Of a stretch of DNA of 64,000 nt, positions 10,201 to 19,551 are shown piece after piece. Under the pieces are notes generated by a model, which was not told where the DNA came from, did no database searches, and saw only the letters and a list, made by a program, of their open reading frames with translations. Source of the DNA: Methylotenera sp. (GTDB lineage: Bacteria > Pseudomonadota > Gammaproteobacteria > Burkholderiales > Methylophilaceae); NCBI GenBank assembly GCA_020622105.1, contig JAHRYP010000003.1:63923-127922 (forward strand). Reading direction: 5' to 3'. Position 1 is the first letter of the stretch, and the number at the start of each line of letters is the position of its first letter. Both the position numbers and the translations under genes were made by a program.

Positions 10201-11025
10201 GGCGATTTTTGACAATTCTTCAGCATAGGGGCGCATCAACGTTGCACCTAAAGCACAATTCAAACCAATGGTGAGCGGCTGGGCATGTCTTACCGAATGC
10301 CAAAATGCGGTCACGGTCTGGCCTGACAGAATACGTCCGGATGCGTCAGTCACGGTGCCGGAAATCATAATCGGCAAGGTGCTGCCATGCTCTTCAAAGA
10401 AGGTGTCAATCGCAAACAGAGCAGCTTTACAGTTAAGCGTATCAAATATGGTTTCAACCATCAGAATATCAGCGCCACCTTCAACCAAGCCGCGCACCTG
10501 CTCCAGGTAAGCACTTACCAACTGATCAAAACTCACATTACGTGCCGCAGGATCATTCACATCCGGTGAAATAGATGCCGTTTTAGGCGTAGGGCCCAAT
10601 GCTCCGGCAACAAAGCGCGGTTTATCCAGCGTACTGTATTTGACACAAGCCGCTTTGGCTAATTTAGCAGCCTCAACGTTCATCTCATAGACGAGATGCG
10701 CCATATGGTAATCATCCTGCGCGACGCTGGTTGCACCAAAAGTATTGGTTTCAATAATATCGGCACCCGCAGCCAGATATTTTTCGTGGATTTCCTGAAT
10801 AATGTGCGGCTGCGTTAAGGTAAGTAACTCGTTGTTACCTTTAACAAATATTTCACGCTCACCCGCCGGCGCCTTAAAATCAGCAAAGCGCTCGTTACGG
10901 TAATCAGCTTCAGTCAGCTTGTATTGCTGAATCATCGTGCCCATTGCGCCATCCAGTATCAGGATGCGCTGTGCGAGCAATTCTCTAAGCGTGTTTTCAG
11001 TGGCAGATATTGTTCTGTTATACAT
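7252..11025 (-). CDS. metH: Cobalamin-dependent methionine synthase
   Basis: A full-length 1257-residue MetH, transferring a methyl group from methyl-tetrahydrofolate via cobalamin to homocysteine. Domains in order: homocysteine-binding (about 15-330, zinc cysteines in GLNCALG and GGCCGTTP), pterin-binding (about 355-620, [11 protein letters not shown]), cobalamin-binding (about 655-900, with [11 protein letters not shown] supplying the lower-ligand His), and the SAM-dependent reactivation domain (about 920-1257, [12 protein letters not shown]). No truncation or frameshift is apparent. I saw no cobalamin riboswitch in the 215-base spacer upstream. Confidence 0.98.
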   Translation of the reverse strand: MYNRTISATENTLRELLAQRILILDGAMGTMIQQYKLTEADYRNERFADFKAPAGEREIFVKGNNELLTLTQPHIIQEIHEKYLAAGADIIETNTFGATSVAQDDYHMAHLVYEMNVEAAKLAKAACVKYSTLDKPRFVAGALGPTPKTASISPDVNDPAARNVSFDQLVSAYLEQVRGLVEGGADILMVETIFDTLNCKAALFAIDTFFEEHGSTLPIMISGTVTDASGRILSGQTVTAFWHSVRHAQPLTIGLNCALGATLMRPYAEELSKIADTFVCIYPNAGLPNPMSDTGFDETPDVTSSLVKEFAISGFVNIAGGCCGTTPAHINAIYESIKDLPPRAVPQVPPYTRLSGLEPFIIDDNSLFVNVGERTNVTGSKAFARMIINEQYEEALSVARQQVENGAQVIDINMDEGMLDAVKAMTHFLNLIASEPDIARVPIMIDSSKWSVIEAGLKCVQGKAIVNSISMKEGEAEFLRQAKLCRRYGAAVIVMAFDEKGQADTYERKTEICKRAYDLLVQEIGFPPEDIIFDPNIFAIATGIDEHNNYAVDFINATRWIKENLPHAKISGGVSNVSFSFRGNDPAREAIHTVFLYHAIKAGMTMGIVNAGMMGVYDDLAPELKERVEDVVLNRRPDATERMIEIAGTLKAGGKKEEATLEWRGTPENPVSVQKRLAHAMVHGITEFIVEDTEEARLEVLHSGGRPIHVIEGPLMDGMNVVGDLFGQGKMFLPQVVKSARVMKQAVAHLIPFIEEEKALEEKRTGIVAKPKGKVVIATVKGDVHDIGKNIVSVVLQCNNFEVVNMGVMVPAAEILAMAKAENADIIGLSGLITPSLEEMAYVAREMQRDPHFHGLKTPLLIGGATTSRAHTAVKIAPHYDGPVIYVPDASRSVAVMQSLLTLESRDAYISEVQADYEKARTQHANKKGTPLLTIAEARANKAKLSFAGNDAPVKPKFIGRRVFKNIDLSLIAQYIDWSPFFQTWDLAGPYPAILTDKVVGEAASKVFAEAQAMLKKIIDGRWLSASGVIALMPANTVNDDDIELYTDDSRKEVALTWYGMRQQTVKPVIDGVARPNQCLSDFIAPKGADDYIGLFAVSAGMGMEKRLAQFEAAHDDYSAIMFKSLADRLAEAFAEYMHERIRTDFWGYAADEHLDTDALIKEQYQGIRPAPGYPACPDHTVKADMFKLLQCEEVGMTLTDSFAMQPAAAVSGFYFAHKEAKYFSVDKIGEDQLLDMVKRRNLPKEYLERWLAPNLG

Positions 11026-11240
11026 AAATAAAGCAGTGGATTAGGCTTAAGGTGGAATTGTATCACTTGCTTGAGAAAGGCTTCTCAATATTGCGTGAAT
11101 ACATAACAGCGATTGTGCGTTAACTTGTTGAAATGGCCTGCTATTGCAGCAGGTGATTAAAGCAGCCTAAATGATAACAAGCGGTACTGAATGTCATAAA
11201 ATCATCAATACCTGAACGTATAGCTAAATTACGGATACCA

Positions 11241-11963
11241 CTAAAATAAGCTTTTTAGCCCATCCATTGCGTCCCCGGCAGCATCACCAATTGCACCGCC
11301 TGCCTGCCGCGCAGCTTTACCGAGCTGATCAAAGCTCACGGCTTTTAATAACTGCCTCTCCATAGCTCCAGCAATTCTTTGACCCAACTCGCCTGGCGTA
11401 ATACCACCTTCGGCTTTGCCAATGTTGCGCTTAGTCAAATTTGGCAGTGCTACCGTCACAGTTTCTCCATCCATGAATTCGGCAGTTGCCTGCGCTTTTG
11501 AGTCAAGCATTTTGAACTCTTCTACAATCAGCTTTTTGCCAGGTGTTGGCTCACTGTCAGAAGGGCCTAAATACTCTGCAATATTTTTCTGAATTGCATC
11601 AAAGTTAGTCATACGAGCGCCTTTCTCGTAAATGACTTCCGGTGCAATGATGGCAATTTTTCTGACGGTAATTACATCATCGGTAATGCTGGCTGGATCC
11701 AGCGCTACCGTAAACTCATCAACTTTAAACGCATATGGTGTTTTAAAGCCGGTTGGATTACCCACAACAAAATTGCTGATCACACACTCGCCATTAACTG
11801 CGTCAATTTTTACATTGCCGACACTCACTTTGGCCTGTGTCATTTCACTGCCATATTCAACAATAGCATCACGCACTAGCCCATCCAGATTATCGCGCAG
11901 CCAGAATAAAGCACCTGCAATGATTACAAAAAGAACCAATAGGCCTAACCCAATTTTCTTCAT
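11241..11963 (-). CDS. AsmA-like membrane-anchored periplasmic protein
   Basis: A 240-residue protein with an N-terminal membrane anchor (GLGLLVLFVIIAGALFW), then a periplasmic beta-rich region (VSVGNVKIDAVNGECVISNF, GFKTPYAFKVDEFTVALD) that resembles short AsmA/DUF748-type proteins involved in envelope biogenesis. The C-terminus (GKAARQAGGAIGDAAGDAMDG) is Gly/Ala-rich and probably helical. It sits alone, with a 200-base spacer containing a 43-bp palindrome between it and comM. Function is not established; the family resemblance is by eye. Confidence 0.7.
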   Translation of the reverse strand: MKKIGLGLLVLFVIIAGALFWLRDNLDGLVRDAIVEYGSEMTQAKVSVGNVKIDAVNGECVISNFVVGNPTGFKTPYAFKVDEFTVALDPASITDDVITVRKIAIIAPEVIYEKGARMTNFDAIQKNIAEYLGPSDSEPTPGKKLIVEEFKMLDSKAQATAEFMDGETVTVALPNLTKRNIGKAEGGITPGELGQRIAGAMERQLLKAVSFDQLGKAARQAGGAIGDAAGDAMDGLKSLF

Positions 11964-12052
11964 AAAGTGCTTATTCCTTATTATGGCTACTCAGCAGAAC
12001 CACTTCGACTGAGGCCAAAAAAGTATAAAAATAAGCAATATTATAAAGCAGA

Positions 12053-12095
12053 ATTTGCTATAAATATGTGATTAAATCCCATATTTATAGCAAAT
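12053..12095. repeat. 43-bp near-perfect palindrome, AT-rich
   Basis: Two 20-base arms flank a 3-base centre. The left arm begins ATTTGCTATAAATATG and the right arm ends CATATTTATAGCAAAT; the outer 16 bases pair perfectly and only one of 20 positions mismatches. It lies between the end of comM and the start of the AsmA-like gene. There is no T-run, so it is not a standard terminator. Its core (ATGTGAT...ATCCCAT) resembles the core of the 51-bp palindrome at 37189. Confidence 0.85.
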
Positions 12096-12168
12096 ATAAC
12101 AACAGTCCAGCCGTGATAAAGTTACAGGAGCGCAGTGAAACTAACGAGGGATAACCACTAAATCACTA

Positions 12169-13659
12169 TCAGAGCCCATGCCTTCTATATTGAATTGCTT
12201 CCGCGATATGAGCGGGCTGGATATTGGCGGCATGATTCAAATCCGCAATGGTGCGCGCTACTTTCAAAATACGATGATAAGCACGTGCTGACAAATTAAG
12301 CTTAGCGATAGCCGTTTTCAGTAAAGTGAGTCCGGCATTATCAGGCTGGCAATATTGCTCGATCTCCGTAGTGCCAAGCATGAAATTCGCTTTACCTTGA
12401 CGCTGCAATTGAGTTTCGCGTGCCTGCTCCACTCGGGCGCGAATCGAATCGCTGCTTTCCGCTGTATTTGCATTAGTAAGTTCATCTTCTTTCAATGCAG
12501 AAACTTCAATATGCAGGTCAATTCGATCCAGCAATGGCCCTGAAATTTTGGCCTTATAACGTGTCACCTGATCAGGGGTGCAGCGGCACTTATTATTGTA
12601 GTGTCCCAAATAACCGCATGGGCAAGGGTTCATGGCAGCAACTAGCTGAAACTGTGCCGGGAAATCCGCCTGGCGTGCGGCACGTGAGATTGTGATCTGA
12701 CCACTCTCAAGCGGCTCACGCAAAACTTCCAACACTTTGCGGTCAAATTCAGGTAGCTCATCGAGAAATAAAACACCACGATGTGCCAGTGAAATTTCAC
12801 CCGGACGCGGAATACCGCCTCCACCTACCAGAGCAACACCGGAAGCCGTATGATGCGGTGACCGGAATGGTCTGCGTTTCCAGTTTTCAAGTTTGTAACT
12901 CCCATTCAGCGATTGCAGCGCAGCCGACTCCAGCGCCTCTTCTTCGGTCATGCTCGGTAAAATGCCGGCAAAGCGGCTGGCGAGCATACTCTTACCGGCA
13001 CCGGGTGGTCCGCTCATGATCACGCTATGCCCACCTGCGGCGGCAATCTCTAACGCACGCTTAGGCCCTGACTGCCCTTTAACTTCACCAAAGTCGGCGT
13101 AGGAAACTTTTGTTTGCTCAGTAGCGGCATCCATCTGCACTAATGCAGTGCGCCCGCACAAATGTGAGCAAACCTCCAGCAATGATCTGGCAGGATAGAT
13201 AACAGCGTCACTTACCAATGCCGCTTCTGCAGCACTATCAACTGGCAGCACAAAAGCGCGGCCGCTCTTATAAGATTTATATGTCATCGCCAATGCACCG
13301 CGTATTGGACGCAGCTCACCAGTGAGCGCCAGTTCACCTGCAAACTCATAGCGAGACAGGCTATCAGATGGGATCTGGCCACTCGCGGCCAAGATACCAA
13401 GCGCTATCGGCAAATCATAACGCCCGCTCTCTTTTGGTAAATCAGCTGGCGCAAGATTGACCGTGATACGCCGCGCGGGAAATTCAAACTGCGCCGTCTG
13501 GAGCGCAGCACGCACGCGATCTTTGCTTTCTTTAACTTCTGCCTCAGGCAGCCCGACTATCGTGAAGCTGGGAAGACCATTTGCCAAATGCACTTCAACC
13601 ACCACTTCCGGGGCGTCCATGCCGGTAAGGGCGCGACTATACAGTACTGCCAAGCTCAT
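12169..13659 (-). CDS. comM: ComM/YifB-family AAA+ ATPase (Mg-chelatase-like)
   Basis: This 496-residue protein belongs to the ComM family, a hexameric helicase that promotes branch migration during integration of transforming DNA. It shows the N-terminal Lon-like domain (MSLAVLYSRALTGMDAPEV), Walker A GPPGAGKSML at about residue 216, Walker B VLFLDELPEF, and the Cys cluster CPCGYLGHYNNKCRC typical of the family. The C-terminal domain includes SARAYHRILKVARTIADL. The start codon lies 10 bases after the ubiK stop, so the two are likely one operon. Natural competence is not shown by this gene alone. Confidence 0.94.
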   Translation of the reverse strand: MSLAVLYSRALTGMDAPEVVVEVHLANGLPSFTIVGLPEAEVKESKDRVRAALQTAQFEFPARRITVNLAPADLPKESGRYDLPIALGILAASGQIPSDSLSRYEFAGELALTGELRPIRGALAMTYKSYKSGRAFVLPVDSAAEAALVSDAVIYPARSLLEVCSHLCGRTALVQMDAATEQTKVSYADFGEVKGQSGPKRALEIAAAGGHSVIMSGPPGAGKSMLASRFAGILPSMTEEEALESAALQSLNGSYKLENWKRRPFRSPHHTASGVALVGGGGIPRPGEISLAHRGVLFLDELPEFDRKVLEVLREPLESGQITISRAARQADFPAQFQLVAAMNPCPCGYLGHYNNKCRCTPDQVTRYKAKISGPLLDRIDLHIEVSALKEDELTNANTAESSDSIRARVEQARETQLQRQGKANFMLGTTEIEQYCQPDNAGLTLLKTAIAKLNLSARAYHRILKVARTIADLNHAANIQPAHIAEAIQYRRHGL

Positions 13660-13669
13660 TTGGCTGTAC

Positions 13670-13933
13670 TCACTTGCTTATTGATGCTTGCTGTGTTTCT
13701 GATGCGGACGACTCTAATTCAGCAAGCCTCGCCTCTAACAATTCAAGTTTTTGACGTGTATTACGCAACACTTCTGCCTGCACCTCAAACTCCTCACGTG
13801 TGACAAGCTCCATTTTGGTGAACATGCCCCTTAATAGTGCATTTAAGTTTTTTTCAACATCTCCCAAAGGCGACGAACTAACTACCTCTTTGATTTTATT
13901 AGATATTTCGTTAATTTTTTGAGCATCCAACAT
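13670..13933 (-). CDS. ubiK: Ubiquinone biosynthesis accessory factor UbiK (YqiC/BMFP)
   Basis: A small 87-residue protein with an amphipathic N-terminal half (INEISNKIKEVVSSSPLGDVEKNL) and a C-terminal coiled coil (VLRNTRQKLELLEARLAELE). This layout is characteristic of UbiK, which assists the soluble ubiquinone biosynthesis complex under aerobic conditions. It is followed by comM after 10 bases and is divergent from the porin-glnK-amtB operon, an order I recall from other betaproteobacteria. The end SSASETQQASISK is low complexity. Confidence 0.9.
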   Translation of the reverse strand: MLDAQKINEISNKIKEVVSSSPLGDVEKNLNALLRGMFTKMELVTREEFEVQAEVLRNTRQKLELLEARLAELESSASETQQASISK

Positions 13934-14042
13934 ATTTTATTCCTTAATAATTTAAGCCAGTTTATCAGATTAATTAAAAAATTTACATTCATGAAGTAAT
14001 AATATAATTATCTATCTCACTGATTAATAAAAGAAAAATTGT

Positions 14043-14058
14043 TGGCACACGCCTTGCT
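14043..14058 (+). promoter_or_regulatory. Sigma-54 (RpoN) -24/-12 promoter
   Basis: The 16-mer TGGCACACGCCTTGCT fits the sigma-54 consensus TGGCAY-N5-TTGCW, with the invariant GG and GC separated by the required spacing. It lies 57 bases before the start codon of the porin-like gene that leads the glnK-amtB operon, consistent with NtrC-dependent nitrogen control. I did not find a convincing NtrC enhancer (GCAC-N7-GTGC type) in the 110 bases upstream. Confidence 0.85.
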
Positions 14059-14115
14059 TTACATCCTATGTGTGTTTTTAATTAATCACTTTTATTTTTA
14101 ACAGGAGTTAGCAAT

Positions 14116-14904
14116 ATGCGTAAATCATTATTATCACTTGCAGTATTAAGCGCACTTTCAGTGCCTACCATTACAATGGCTGAAGATGCTGCACCAGCAG
14201 CTGCACCAGCTTCTCCTCATACTATTGCTTACAATGTAGGCCTGTATAGCCAATACATTTTCCGTGGTTTGACACAAACCCGCGAAGATCCAGCGCTACA
14301 AGGCGGTGTTGATTACACACATGCGAGCGGTTTTTATGTTGGTGCATGGGGCTCAAACATCAGCTGGTTAAGCGATGGCGATTACTACAGAAGCTCAAGC
14401 CTGGAATTAGACTTATATGGCGGTTATGCAAATACTATTGGTGATACCGGCATTGGCTACAACGTTGGTTTACTGCAATACATTTACCCAGGTAGCAAAA
14501 ACCCAGGTGTTAAAAAAGCGGAAACAACAGAAATTTACGGTAGCCTGAGTTACGGCTGGTTAAGTGGTAAGGTTTCAGCAGTGGTTTCTGATGGCGCGTT
14601 TGGTTACGACGATGCTGATGGCACAACTTACTCAGAACTTAATCTGAACGTTCCATTCGGCGCCGGCTTTACTGCACTTGCCCATTATGGCTACCAAGAC
14701 TTTACAGGTAAAACCAACGGTACAAGCAACAGCAGATACGATTATGCTGATTGGAAAATCGGCTTGACAAAAGCCTTTGCTAACGGCGTTAATGTAGGCG
14801 GTTACTACACTGATACTGATGCTAAAAAATCAGTTTTCACCGATGTATCTGGTCAGCACTTAGGCAAAGATCAATTCACAGTATTTGTACAAAAAACTTT
14901 CTAA
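14116..14904 (+). CDS. TorF-family putative outer-membrane porin
   Basis: A 262-residue outer-membrane protein with a cleavable signal peptide (MRKSLLSLAVLSALSVPTITMA), a short Ala/Pro stretch, and a beta-barrel body of alternating aromatic residues (NVGLYSQYIFRGLTQTRED, GFYVGAWGSNISWL) ending in a terminal Phe (TVFVQKTF). The IFRGLTQT...PALQGG pattern is that of the TorF/Gcw_chp putative porin family. A good ribosome site (AGGAG) is 8 bases before the ATG. It leads an operon with glnK and amtB behind a sigma-54 promoter, which suggests a role in uptake of a nitrogen source when nitrogen is short. The substrate is unknown. Confidence 0.85.
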   Translation: MRKSLLSLAVLSALSVPTITMAEDAAPAAAPASPHTIAYNVGLYSQYIFRGLTQTREDPALQGGVDYTHASGFYVGAWGSNISWLSDGDYYRSSSLELDLYGGYANTIGDTGIGYNVGLLQYIYPGSKNPGVKKAETTEIYGSLSYGWLSGKVSAVVSDGAFGYDDADGTTYSELNLNVPFGAGFTALAHYGYQDFTGKTNGTSNSRYDYADWKIGLTKAFANGVNVGGYYTDTDAKKSVFTDVSGQHLGKDQFTVFVQKTF

Positions 14905-14946
14905 TAGTTTAATTTGTATTGCAAGAATTTACATTGCAAACACAGT

Positions 14947-15339
<393 letters not shown>

Positions 15340-15349
15340 GGAGATAAAC

Positions 15350-16867
15350 ATGAAAAAAATACTCTCGATGTTTGCCTTGGTCATGATGCTGGGCCTTGGT
15401 GCTACAAGCACTACGTTTGCTGAAGATGCCGCACCTGCAGTGGATGCAGTTGCAGCAGAAGTTGTACCTGCAGCTGACGCTGCACCGGTAGCAGATGCAG
15501 TCCCTGCTGCTGCACCCGCAGAAGCAGCTCCGGTTGAAGCCGCTGCCGCACCTGCACCGGTGCCTAACAAAGGCGATACCACATGGATGCTGTTAGCTAG
15601 CATCATGGTAACACTGATGGCAATTCCTGGTTTAGCCCTGTTCTACGGCGGCTTGGTACGTCAGAAAAATATGCTTTCGTTACTCATGCAAGTATTCATG
15701 ATTTTCTCACTGATGTCAGTATTGTGGGCAATCTATGGTTACAGCGTGGCATTTACCGGCGGCGGTCCTTTCTTTGGCGGTCTAAGCAAAGCATTCCTGG
15801 CTGGCATCACACCTGAATCATTAGGTGCAACTTTCAGCAAAGGTGTTTATATTCCTGAGCTGACTTTTGTTGCTTTCCAAATGACTTTCGCAGCAATTAC
15901 GCCGGCGCTGATCGTAGGTGCATTTGCTGAACGCATGAAGTTCTCTGCAATTCTGATATTCATGGTGATCTGGTTCACATTCTCATACTTGCCATTGGCA
16001 CATATGGTTTGGTACTGGGATGGTCCTGATGCAATTACCGACGCAGCTTCACTTGAAACTGTAGTAGCGAATGCAGGCTGGTTGTGGGCTAAAGGTGCAC
16101 TGGACTTTGCAGGTGGTACTGTTGTTCACATCAACGCTGGTGTTGCAGGTTTAGTTGGTGCAATCATGGTTGGTAAACGTATCGGCTACGGCAAAGAAGC
16201 GTTAACACCACACAGCCTGACTTTAACAATGGTTGGTGCAGCGTTACTGTGGGTGGGTTGGTATGGCTTTAATGCTGGCTCTAACCTTGAAGCTAACGGT
16301 TACGCAGCATTGGCTTTCGTTAACACAACTATCGCAGCAGCAGCAGCTACTTTAGCCTGGTCATTCACAGAATGGTCATTACGTGGCAAACCATCAATGT
16401 TGGGTGCCGCTTCTGGCGCGGTAGCAGGTTTGGTTGCAATTACTCCAGCTTGCGGCTTCGTAGGCCCATTGGGTGCAATCGTGATCGGCTTGCTGGTTTC
16501 ACCAATCTGCTACTTCTTTGTAGCTAAAGTGAAATACTGGTTAGGTTACGACGATGCCTTAGATGTATTCGGTATCCACGCTATCGGCGGCATCTTCGGT
16601 GCTCTGGCTACCGGTGTGTTCGTAAACCCAGCTTTAGGCGGTGCAGGTGTAGTTGATTATGTTGCCAACGGTGTAGCTGCTTACGACTTTGGTGCACAAA
16701 TGACTGCCCAGGTCACTGCTGTAGTCACTGCAGTGGTACTGTCAGCGGTTGTTTCAGTCATCGCATTCAAGATTGTAGACATGCTGGTTGGTTTACGCGT
16801 AACTGAAGAATCAGAGCGTGAAGGTTTAGATACGAGCGCACACGGTGAACGCGCATATCACAGCTAA
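15350..16867 (+). CDS. amtB: Ammonium transporter AmtB with signal peptide and Ala/Pro-rich leader
   Basis: A 505-residue inner-membrane ammonium channel. The start is ATG 15350, with AAGGAG 5 bases upstream; the track ORF begins 43 codons too early, inside glnK. After a signal peptide (MKKILSMFALVMMLGLGATSTTFA) comes an unusually Ala/Pro/Val-rich segment of about 50 residues, then the Amt channel starting at GDTTWMLLASIMV. The twin-His pore residues are visible in LAHMVWYW and DVFGIHAIGGIFGA. It is translationally close to glnK and ends at a strong terminator. Confidence 0.96.
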   Translation: MKKILSMFALVMMLGLGATSTTFAEDAAPAVDAVAAEVVPAADAAPVADAVPAAAPAEAAPVEAAAAPAPVPNKGDTTWMLLASIMVTLMAIPGLALFYGGLVRQKNMLSLLMQVFMIFSLMSVLWAIYGYSVAFTGGGPFFGGLSKAFLAGITPESLGATFSKGVYIPELTFVAFQMTFAAITPALIVGAFAERMKFSAILIFMVIWFTFSYLPLAHMVWYWDGPDAITDAASLETVVANAGWLWAKGALDFAGGTVVHINAGVAGLVGAIMVGKRIGYGKEALTPHSLTLTMVGAALLWVGWYGFNAGSNLEANGYAALAFVNTTIAAAAATLAWSFTEWSLRGKPSMLGAASGAVAGLVAITPACGFVGPLGAIVIGLLVSPICYFFVAKVKYWLGYDDALDVFGIHAIGGIFGALATGVFVNPALGGAGVVDYVANGVAAYDFGAQMTAQVTAVVTAVVLSAVVSVIAFKIVDMLVGLRVTEESEREGLDTSAHGERAYHS

Positions 16868-16904
16868 CTAAGTAGTTAAAAGCAATAAACCCCGTAGTAA
16901 ACTC

Positions 16905-16930
16905 AAGGGACGCGTAAGCGTCCCTTTTTT
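16905..16930 (+). terminator. Rho-independent terminator of the porin-glnK-amtB operon
   Basis: A GC-rich 9-bp stem (AAGGGACGC / GCGTCCCTT) with a GTAA loop is followed by a T-run, 37 bases after the amtB stop. Confidence 0.9.
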
Positions 16931-16957
16931 ATTGTATCTGTCGCATTCTTAAATAAC

Positions 16958-16994
16958 TTGACACAAATAACTAAATAACTAATTATATAGTTAT
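16958..16994 (+). promoter_or_regulatory. Promoter and overlapping operator palindrome of the arsR-type gene
   Basis: A consensus -35 box TTGACA (16958-16963) is followed after about 16-17 bases by an AT-rich -10 region (TAATTA/AATTAT). An inverted repeat, ATAACTA-ATTATA-TAGTTAT (16975-16994), covers the -10 region and reaches into the start codon. The half-site ATAACTA also appears just upstream as a direct repeat. This is the layout of an autorepressor site. The predicted transcription start falls at or near the ATG, and no Shine-Dalgarno is visible. Confidence 0.65.
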
Positions 16995-17298
16995 GAATTT
17001 GATTGCCGACATTCCCGTAGACTTTAAAAACACTGCCGCCATTTTTATAGCATTGGGCGATGAGCATAGGCAGCGCATTCTGCTTACCTTTGAAAAAGGT
17101 GAGAAACTGAACATTCTACAAATTGTTTCCACCACTACACTTAGCCGCACCGCGGTAACACATCATTTAAAAGTATTGCATCAATCCGGTGTGCTTGATT
17201 CTGAAAAAGTTGGCAAAGAAGTGTATTTCTGGGTCAATACCGAAGCAGTAGCCGACGCCTTACAGCGCGTACTTAGCTATATCAAGAATGAAACCTGA
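16993..17298 (+). CDS. ArsR-family winged-helix transcriptional regulator
   Basis: A 101-residue DNA-binding protein with the ArsR/SmtB winged-helix fold: helix-turn-helix LSRTAVTHHLKVLHQSGVL (about residues 49-67) followed by the wing SEKVGKEVYFWVN. The protein contains no cysteine and lacks the ELCVC metal-binding motif, so it is not a typical thiol-based metal sensor. It is the first gene of a five-gene plus-strand cluster, 23 bases ahead of the acyltransferase/acyl-ACP synthetase gene. A palindrome overlaps its own promoter, which suggests autoregulation of the whole cluster. The ligand is unknown. Confidence 0.88.
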   Translation: MNLIADIPVDFKNTAAIFIALGDEHRQRILLTFEKGEKLNILQIVSTTTLSRTAVTHHLKVLHQSGVLDSEKVGKEVYFWVNTEAVADALQRVLSYIKNET

Positions 17299-17321
17299 AA
17301 TATTAACAAGAAGGTAAACCC

Positions 17322-19442
17322 ATGATTGCAAGATTTTTAAAACTGATTTGCCGCATTATCTTCAGAGTTAATGTCAGCGGCATTGCCAATCTGCCAAAGC
17401 AGGGAAAGCTGCTGGTGATTGCCAATCATGAATCATTTCTAGATGGTTTACTGCTGGGATTATTTCTGCCGATACGCGCCACCTTTGTTGTGCATACCAG
17501 CGTGCTCGACCACTGGTTTTTCAGGCAAGTCCTGCGTTTAACGCCTTATCTGGCTGTTGACCCATCTTCACCGCTGGCGATGAAAAAAGTGATCAAGCTG
17601 CTGGAATCCGGACAACCGGTAGTGATCTTCCCGGAAGGCCGTATCACGCTCACCGGCTCCCTGATGAAAGTCTATGACGGCCCCGGTTTTGTGGCGGCAA
17701 AAACCGGCGCAATGATTTTGCCGGTCCGCATTGAAGGTGCCTCACATTCCTACTTTAGCCGCCTATCTGAATCTCACGTCAAAAAGCTGTTTCCCAAAGT
17801 CAATATCACTATTTTGCCGACGCGCCACATTGCCATGCCAGAGGCTGCCACTGCAAAAGCACGCCGCCGGCTGGCCGGTGATGCCATGCGTCGTGAAATG
17901 CAGAATATGTTATTCAGCTCTACCCAGATCAACACGCTGTTTCAGTCATTTTTAGATGCAGTCTCAACTTATGGCCGCAGTACCGTATTAGTGGAGGACA
18001 TGCGCCAGGTAGAAGAAAATTACGGGGAGCTGCTGAAAAAAAGTCTGGCATTAGGAAAACTGAGCAAAAAAGTCACACAACAGAATGAAAATGTAGGCGT
18101 CATGATGCCAAATGTCACTAACACGATTTGCCTTATTTTCGGCTTAAGCGCATTCGGACGTATTCCTGCCATGCTCAATTACACAGCAGGCAGCACAGGT
18201 ATCCGCAATGCATGCACGGCAGCCTGTGTCAAAACCATTATCAGCTCTCGGGAATTCATCAAAGCCGCGACATTGGAAGAAACCATTGCCGGATTACAAG
18301 GCATTAATATTATCTATCTGGAAGACTTAAGGCCAAAATTCAGCTGGCTGGATAAACTATGGCTGATGGGTTTTGCATTATGGTTCCCTAGACTTGCTAC
18401 TGTAAAAAGCAATCCGAACGATCCTGCCGTTGTCTTGTTTACATCGGGCTCTGAGGGCAAACCAAAAGGTGTTGTACATTCTCACAGCACCATTCTGGCG
18501 AATGTTGCACAAATCAAATCGATTATTGATTTTTCCATGCAGGATAAATTCATGATGGTGTTACCGCTATTTCATGCATTTGGCTTTACCTGCGGCGCGA
18601 TCATGCCACTAGTTGTAGGTAGTCGCATGTTTATCTACCCGTCACCGTTACATTATCGCGTAATCCCGGAAGTCATTTACGATCGCGGCTGTACCGTATT
18701 ATTCGGCACCAGCACATTTTTAGGTAACTACGCCAAGTATGCCAATCCATACGATTTTTATAAATTACGTTATGTGGTCGCCGGTGCCGAAAAGCTCAAC
18801 GAAGAAGTGCGCAAAACCTGGGTAGATAAATTTGGCATTCGTATTCTGGAAGGCTACGGTGCTACAGAATGTGCACCAGTTTTGGCTGTAAACACCCCTA
18901 TGGCCAACAGACCAGGCTCAGTGGGCACCTTAATACCGGGACTGGAATCCAAACTGGACCCAGTACCGGGCATAGAAGACGGCGCGCTGCTATCAGTGCG
19001 CGGCCCCAACGTGATGCTGGGGTATTACCTGCATGACAATCCGGGAGTGATTGATACCAGCCACGAAGGCTGGCATAGCACAGGCGATATTGTGACCATT
19101 GATGAAGATGGCTTTTTATTTATTAAAGGCCGCGTTAAACGTTTTGCCAAAGTAGCCGGTGAAATGGTCTCTCTGGAAACTGTAGAAAGTATCGCCAATC
19201 ATGCCTCGCCGCAACACCAGCACGCTGCTACTACACAAATTGATAGCCAGCGCGGTGAAAGCATTCTGCTGTTTACTACCGATACCAATTTAAATCGAGA
19301 GCAACTCAGCAACAGTGCCAGAGAGTTAGGAAACCCGGAACTTGCAGTTGCCAGAAAATTGATTGTGGTAGAAGAACTACCTATGCTAGGCACCGGGAAA
19401 ACGGATTATGTGACCTTGAAGAATATGGCGGAGAATGCATGA
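17322..19442 (+). CDS. aas: Bifunctional lysophospholipid acyltransferase / acyl-ACP synthetase (Aas-like)
   Basis: A 706-residue membrane-associated protein. The N-terminal PlsC-type acyltransferase (about 1-200) has NHESFLDG (the HX4D motif) and VIFPEGRIT. The C-terminal part is an AMP-forming acyl ligase with the P-loop LFTSGSEGKPKGVVHSH near residue 375 and YGATECAP. This is the architecture of E. coli Aas, which re-acylates 2-acyl-lysophosphatidylethanolamine using ACP-bound acyl chains. It is followed by an LplT-like transporter, the usual partner. Here it is also linked to an ArsR regulator, an LtaS-like enzyme and a kinase fusion. Confidence 0.9.
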   Translation: MIARFLKLICRIIFRVNVSGIANLPKQGKLLVIANHESFLDGLLLGLFLPIRATFVVHTSVLDHWFFRQVLRLTPYLAVDPSSPLAMKKVIKLLESGQPVVIFPEGRITLTGSLMKVYDGPGFVAAKTGAMILPVRIEGASHSYFSRLSESHVKKLFPKVNITILPTRHIAMPEAATAKARRRLAGDAMRREMQNMLFSSTQINTLFQSFLDAVSTYGRSTVLVEDMRQVEENYGELLKKSLALGKLSKKVTQQNENVGVMMPNVTNTICLIFGLSAFGRIPAMLNYTAGSTGIRNACTAACVKTIISSREFIKAATLEETIAGLQGINIIYLEDLRPKFSWLDKLWLMGFALWFPRLATVKSNPNDPAVVLFTSGSEGKPKGVVHSHSTILANVAQIKSIIDFSMQDKFMMVLPLFHAFGFTCGAIMPLVVGSRMFIYPSPLHYRVIPEVIYDRGCTVLFGTSTFLGNYAKYANPYDFYKLRYVVAGAEKLNEEVRKTWVDKFGIRILEGYGATECAPVLAVNTPMANRPGSVGTLIPGLESKLDPVPGIEDGALLSVRGPNVMLGYYLHDNPGVIDTSHEGWHSTGDIVTIDEDGFLFIKGRVKRFAKVAGEMVSLETVESIANHASPQHQHAATTQIDSQRGESILLFTTDTNLNREQLSNSARELGNPELAVARKLIVVEELPMLGTGKTDYVTLKNMAENA

Positions 19443-19551
19443 CTAACAAGATAGTGATACTTCTGCTGTGCTCTATTGGCACTATATAATCAAAGCCATC
19501 TATAAAAAGCTGAAGTAAGCGGCTTAACGAAATATCCACCGAAAGAACTGC

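Noticed and set aside
11026-11240. Possible cobalamin or SAM riboswitch around metH
   Set aside because: This spacer holds a short weak hairpin (CCTGCT/AGCAGG) only, with no B12-box-like text.
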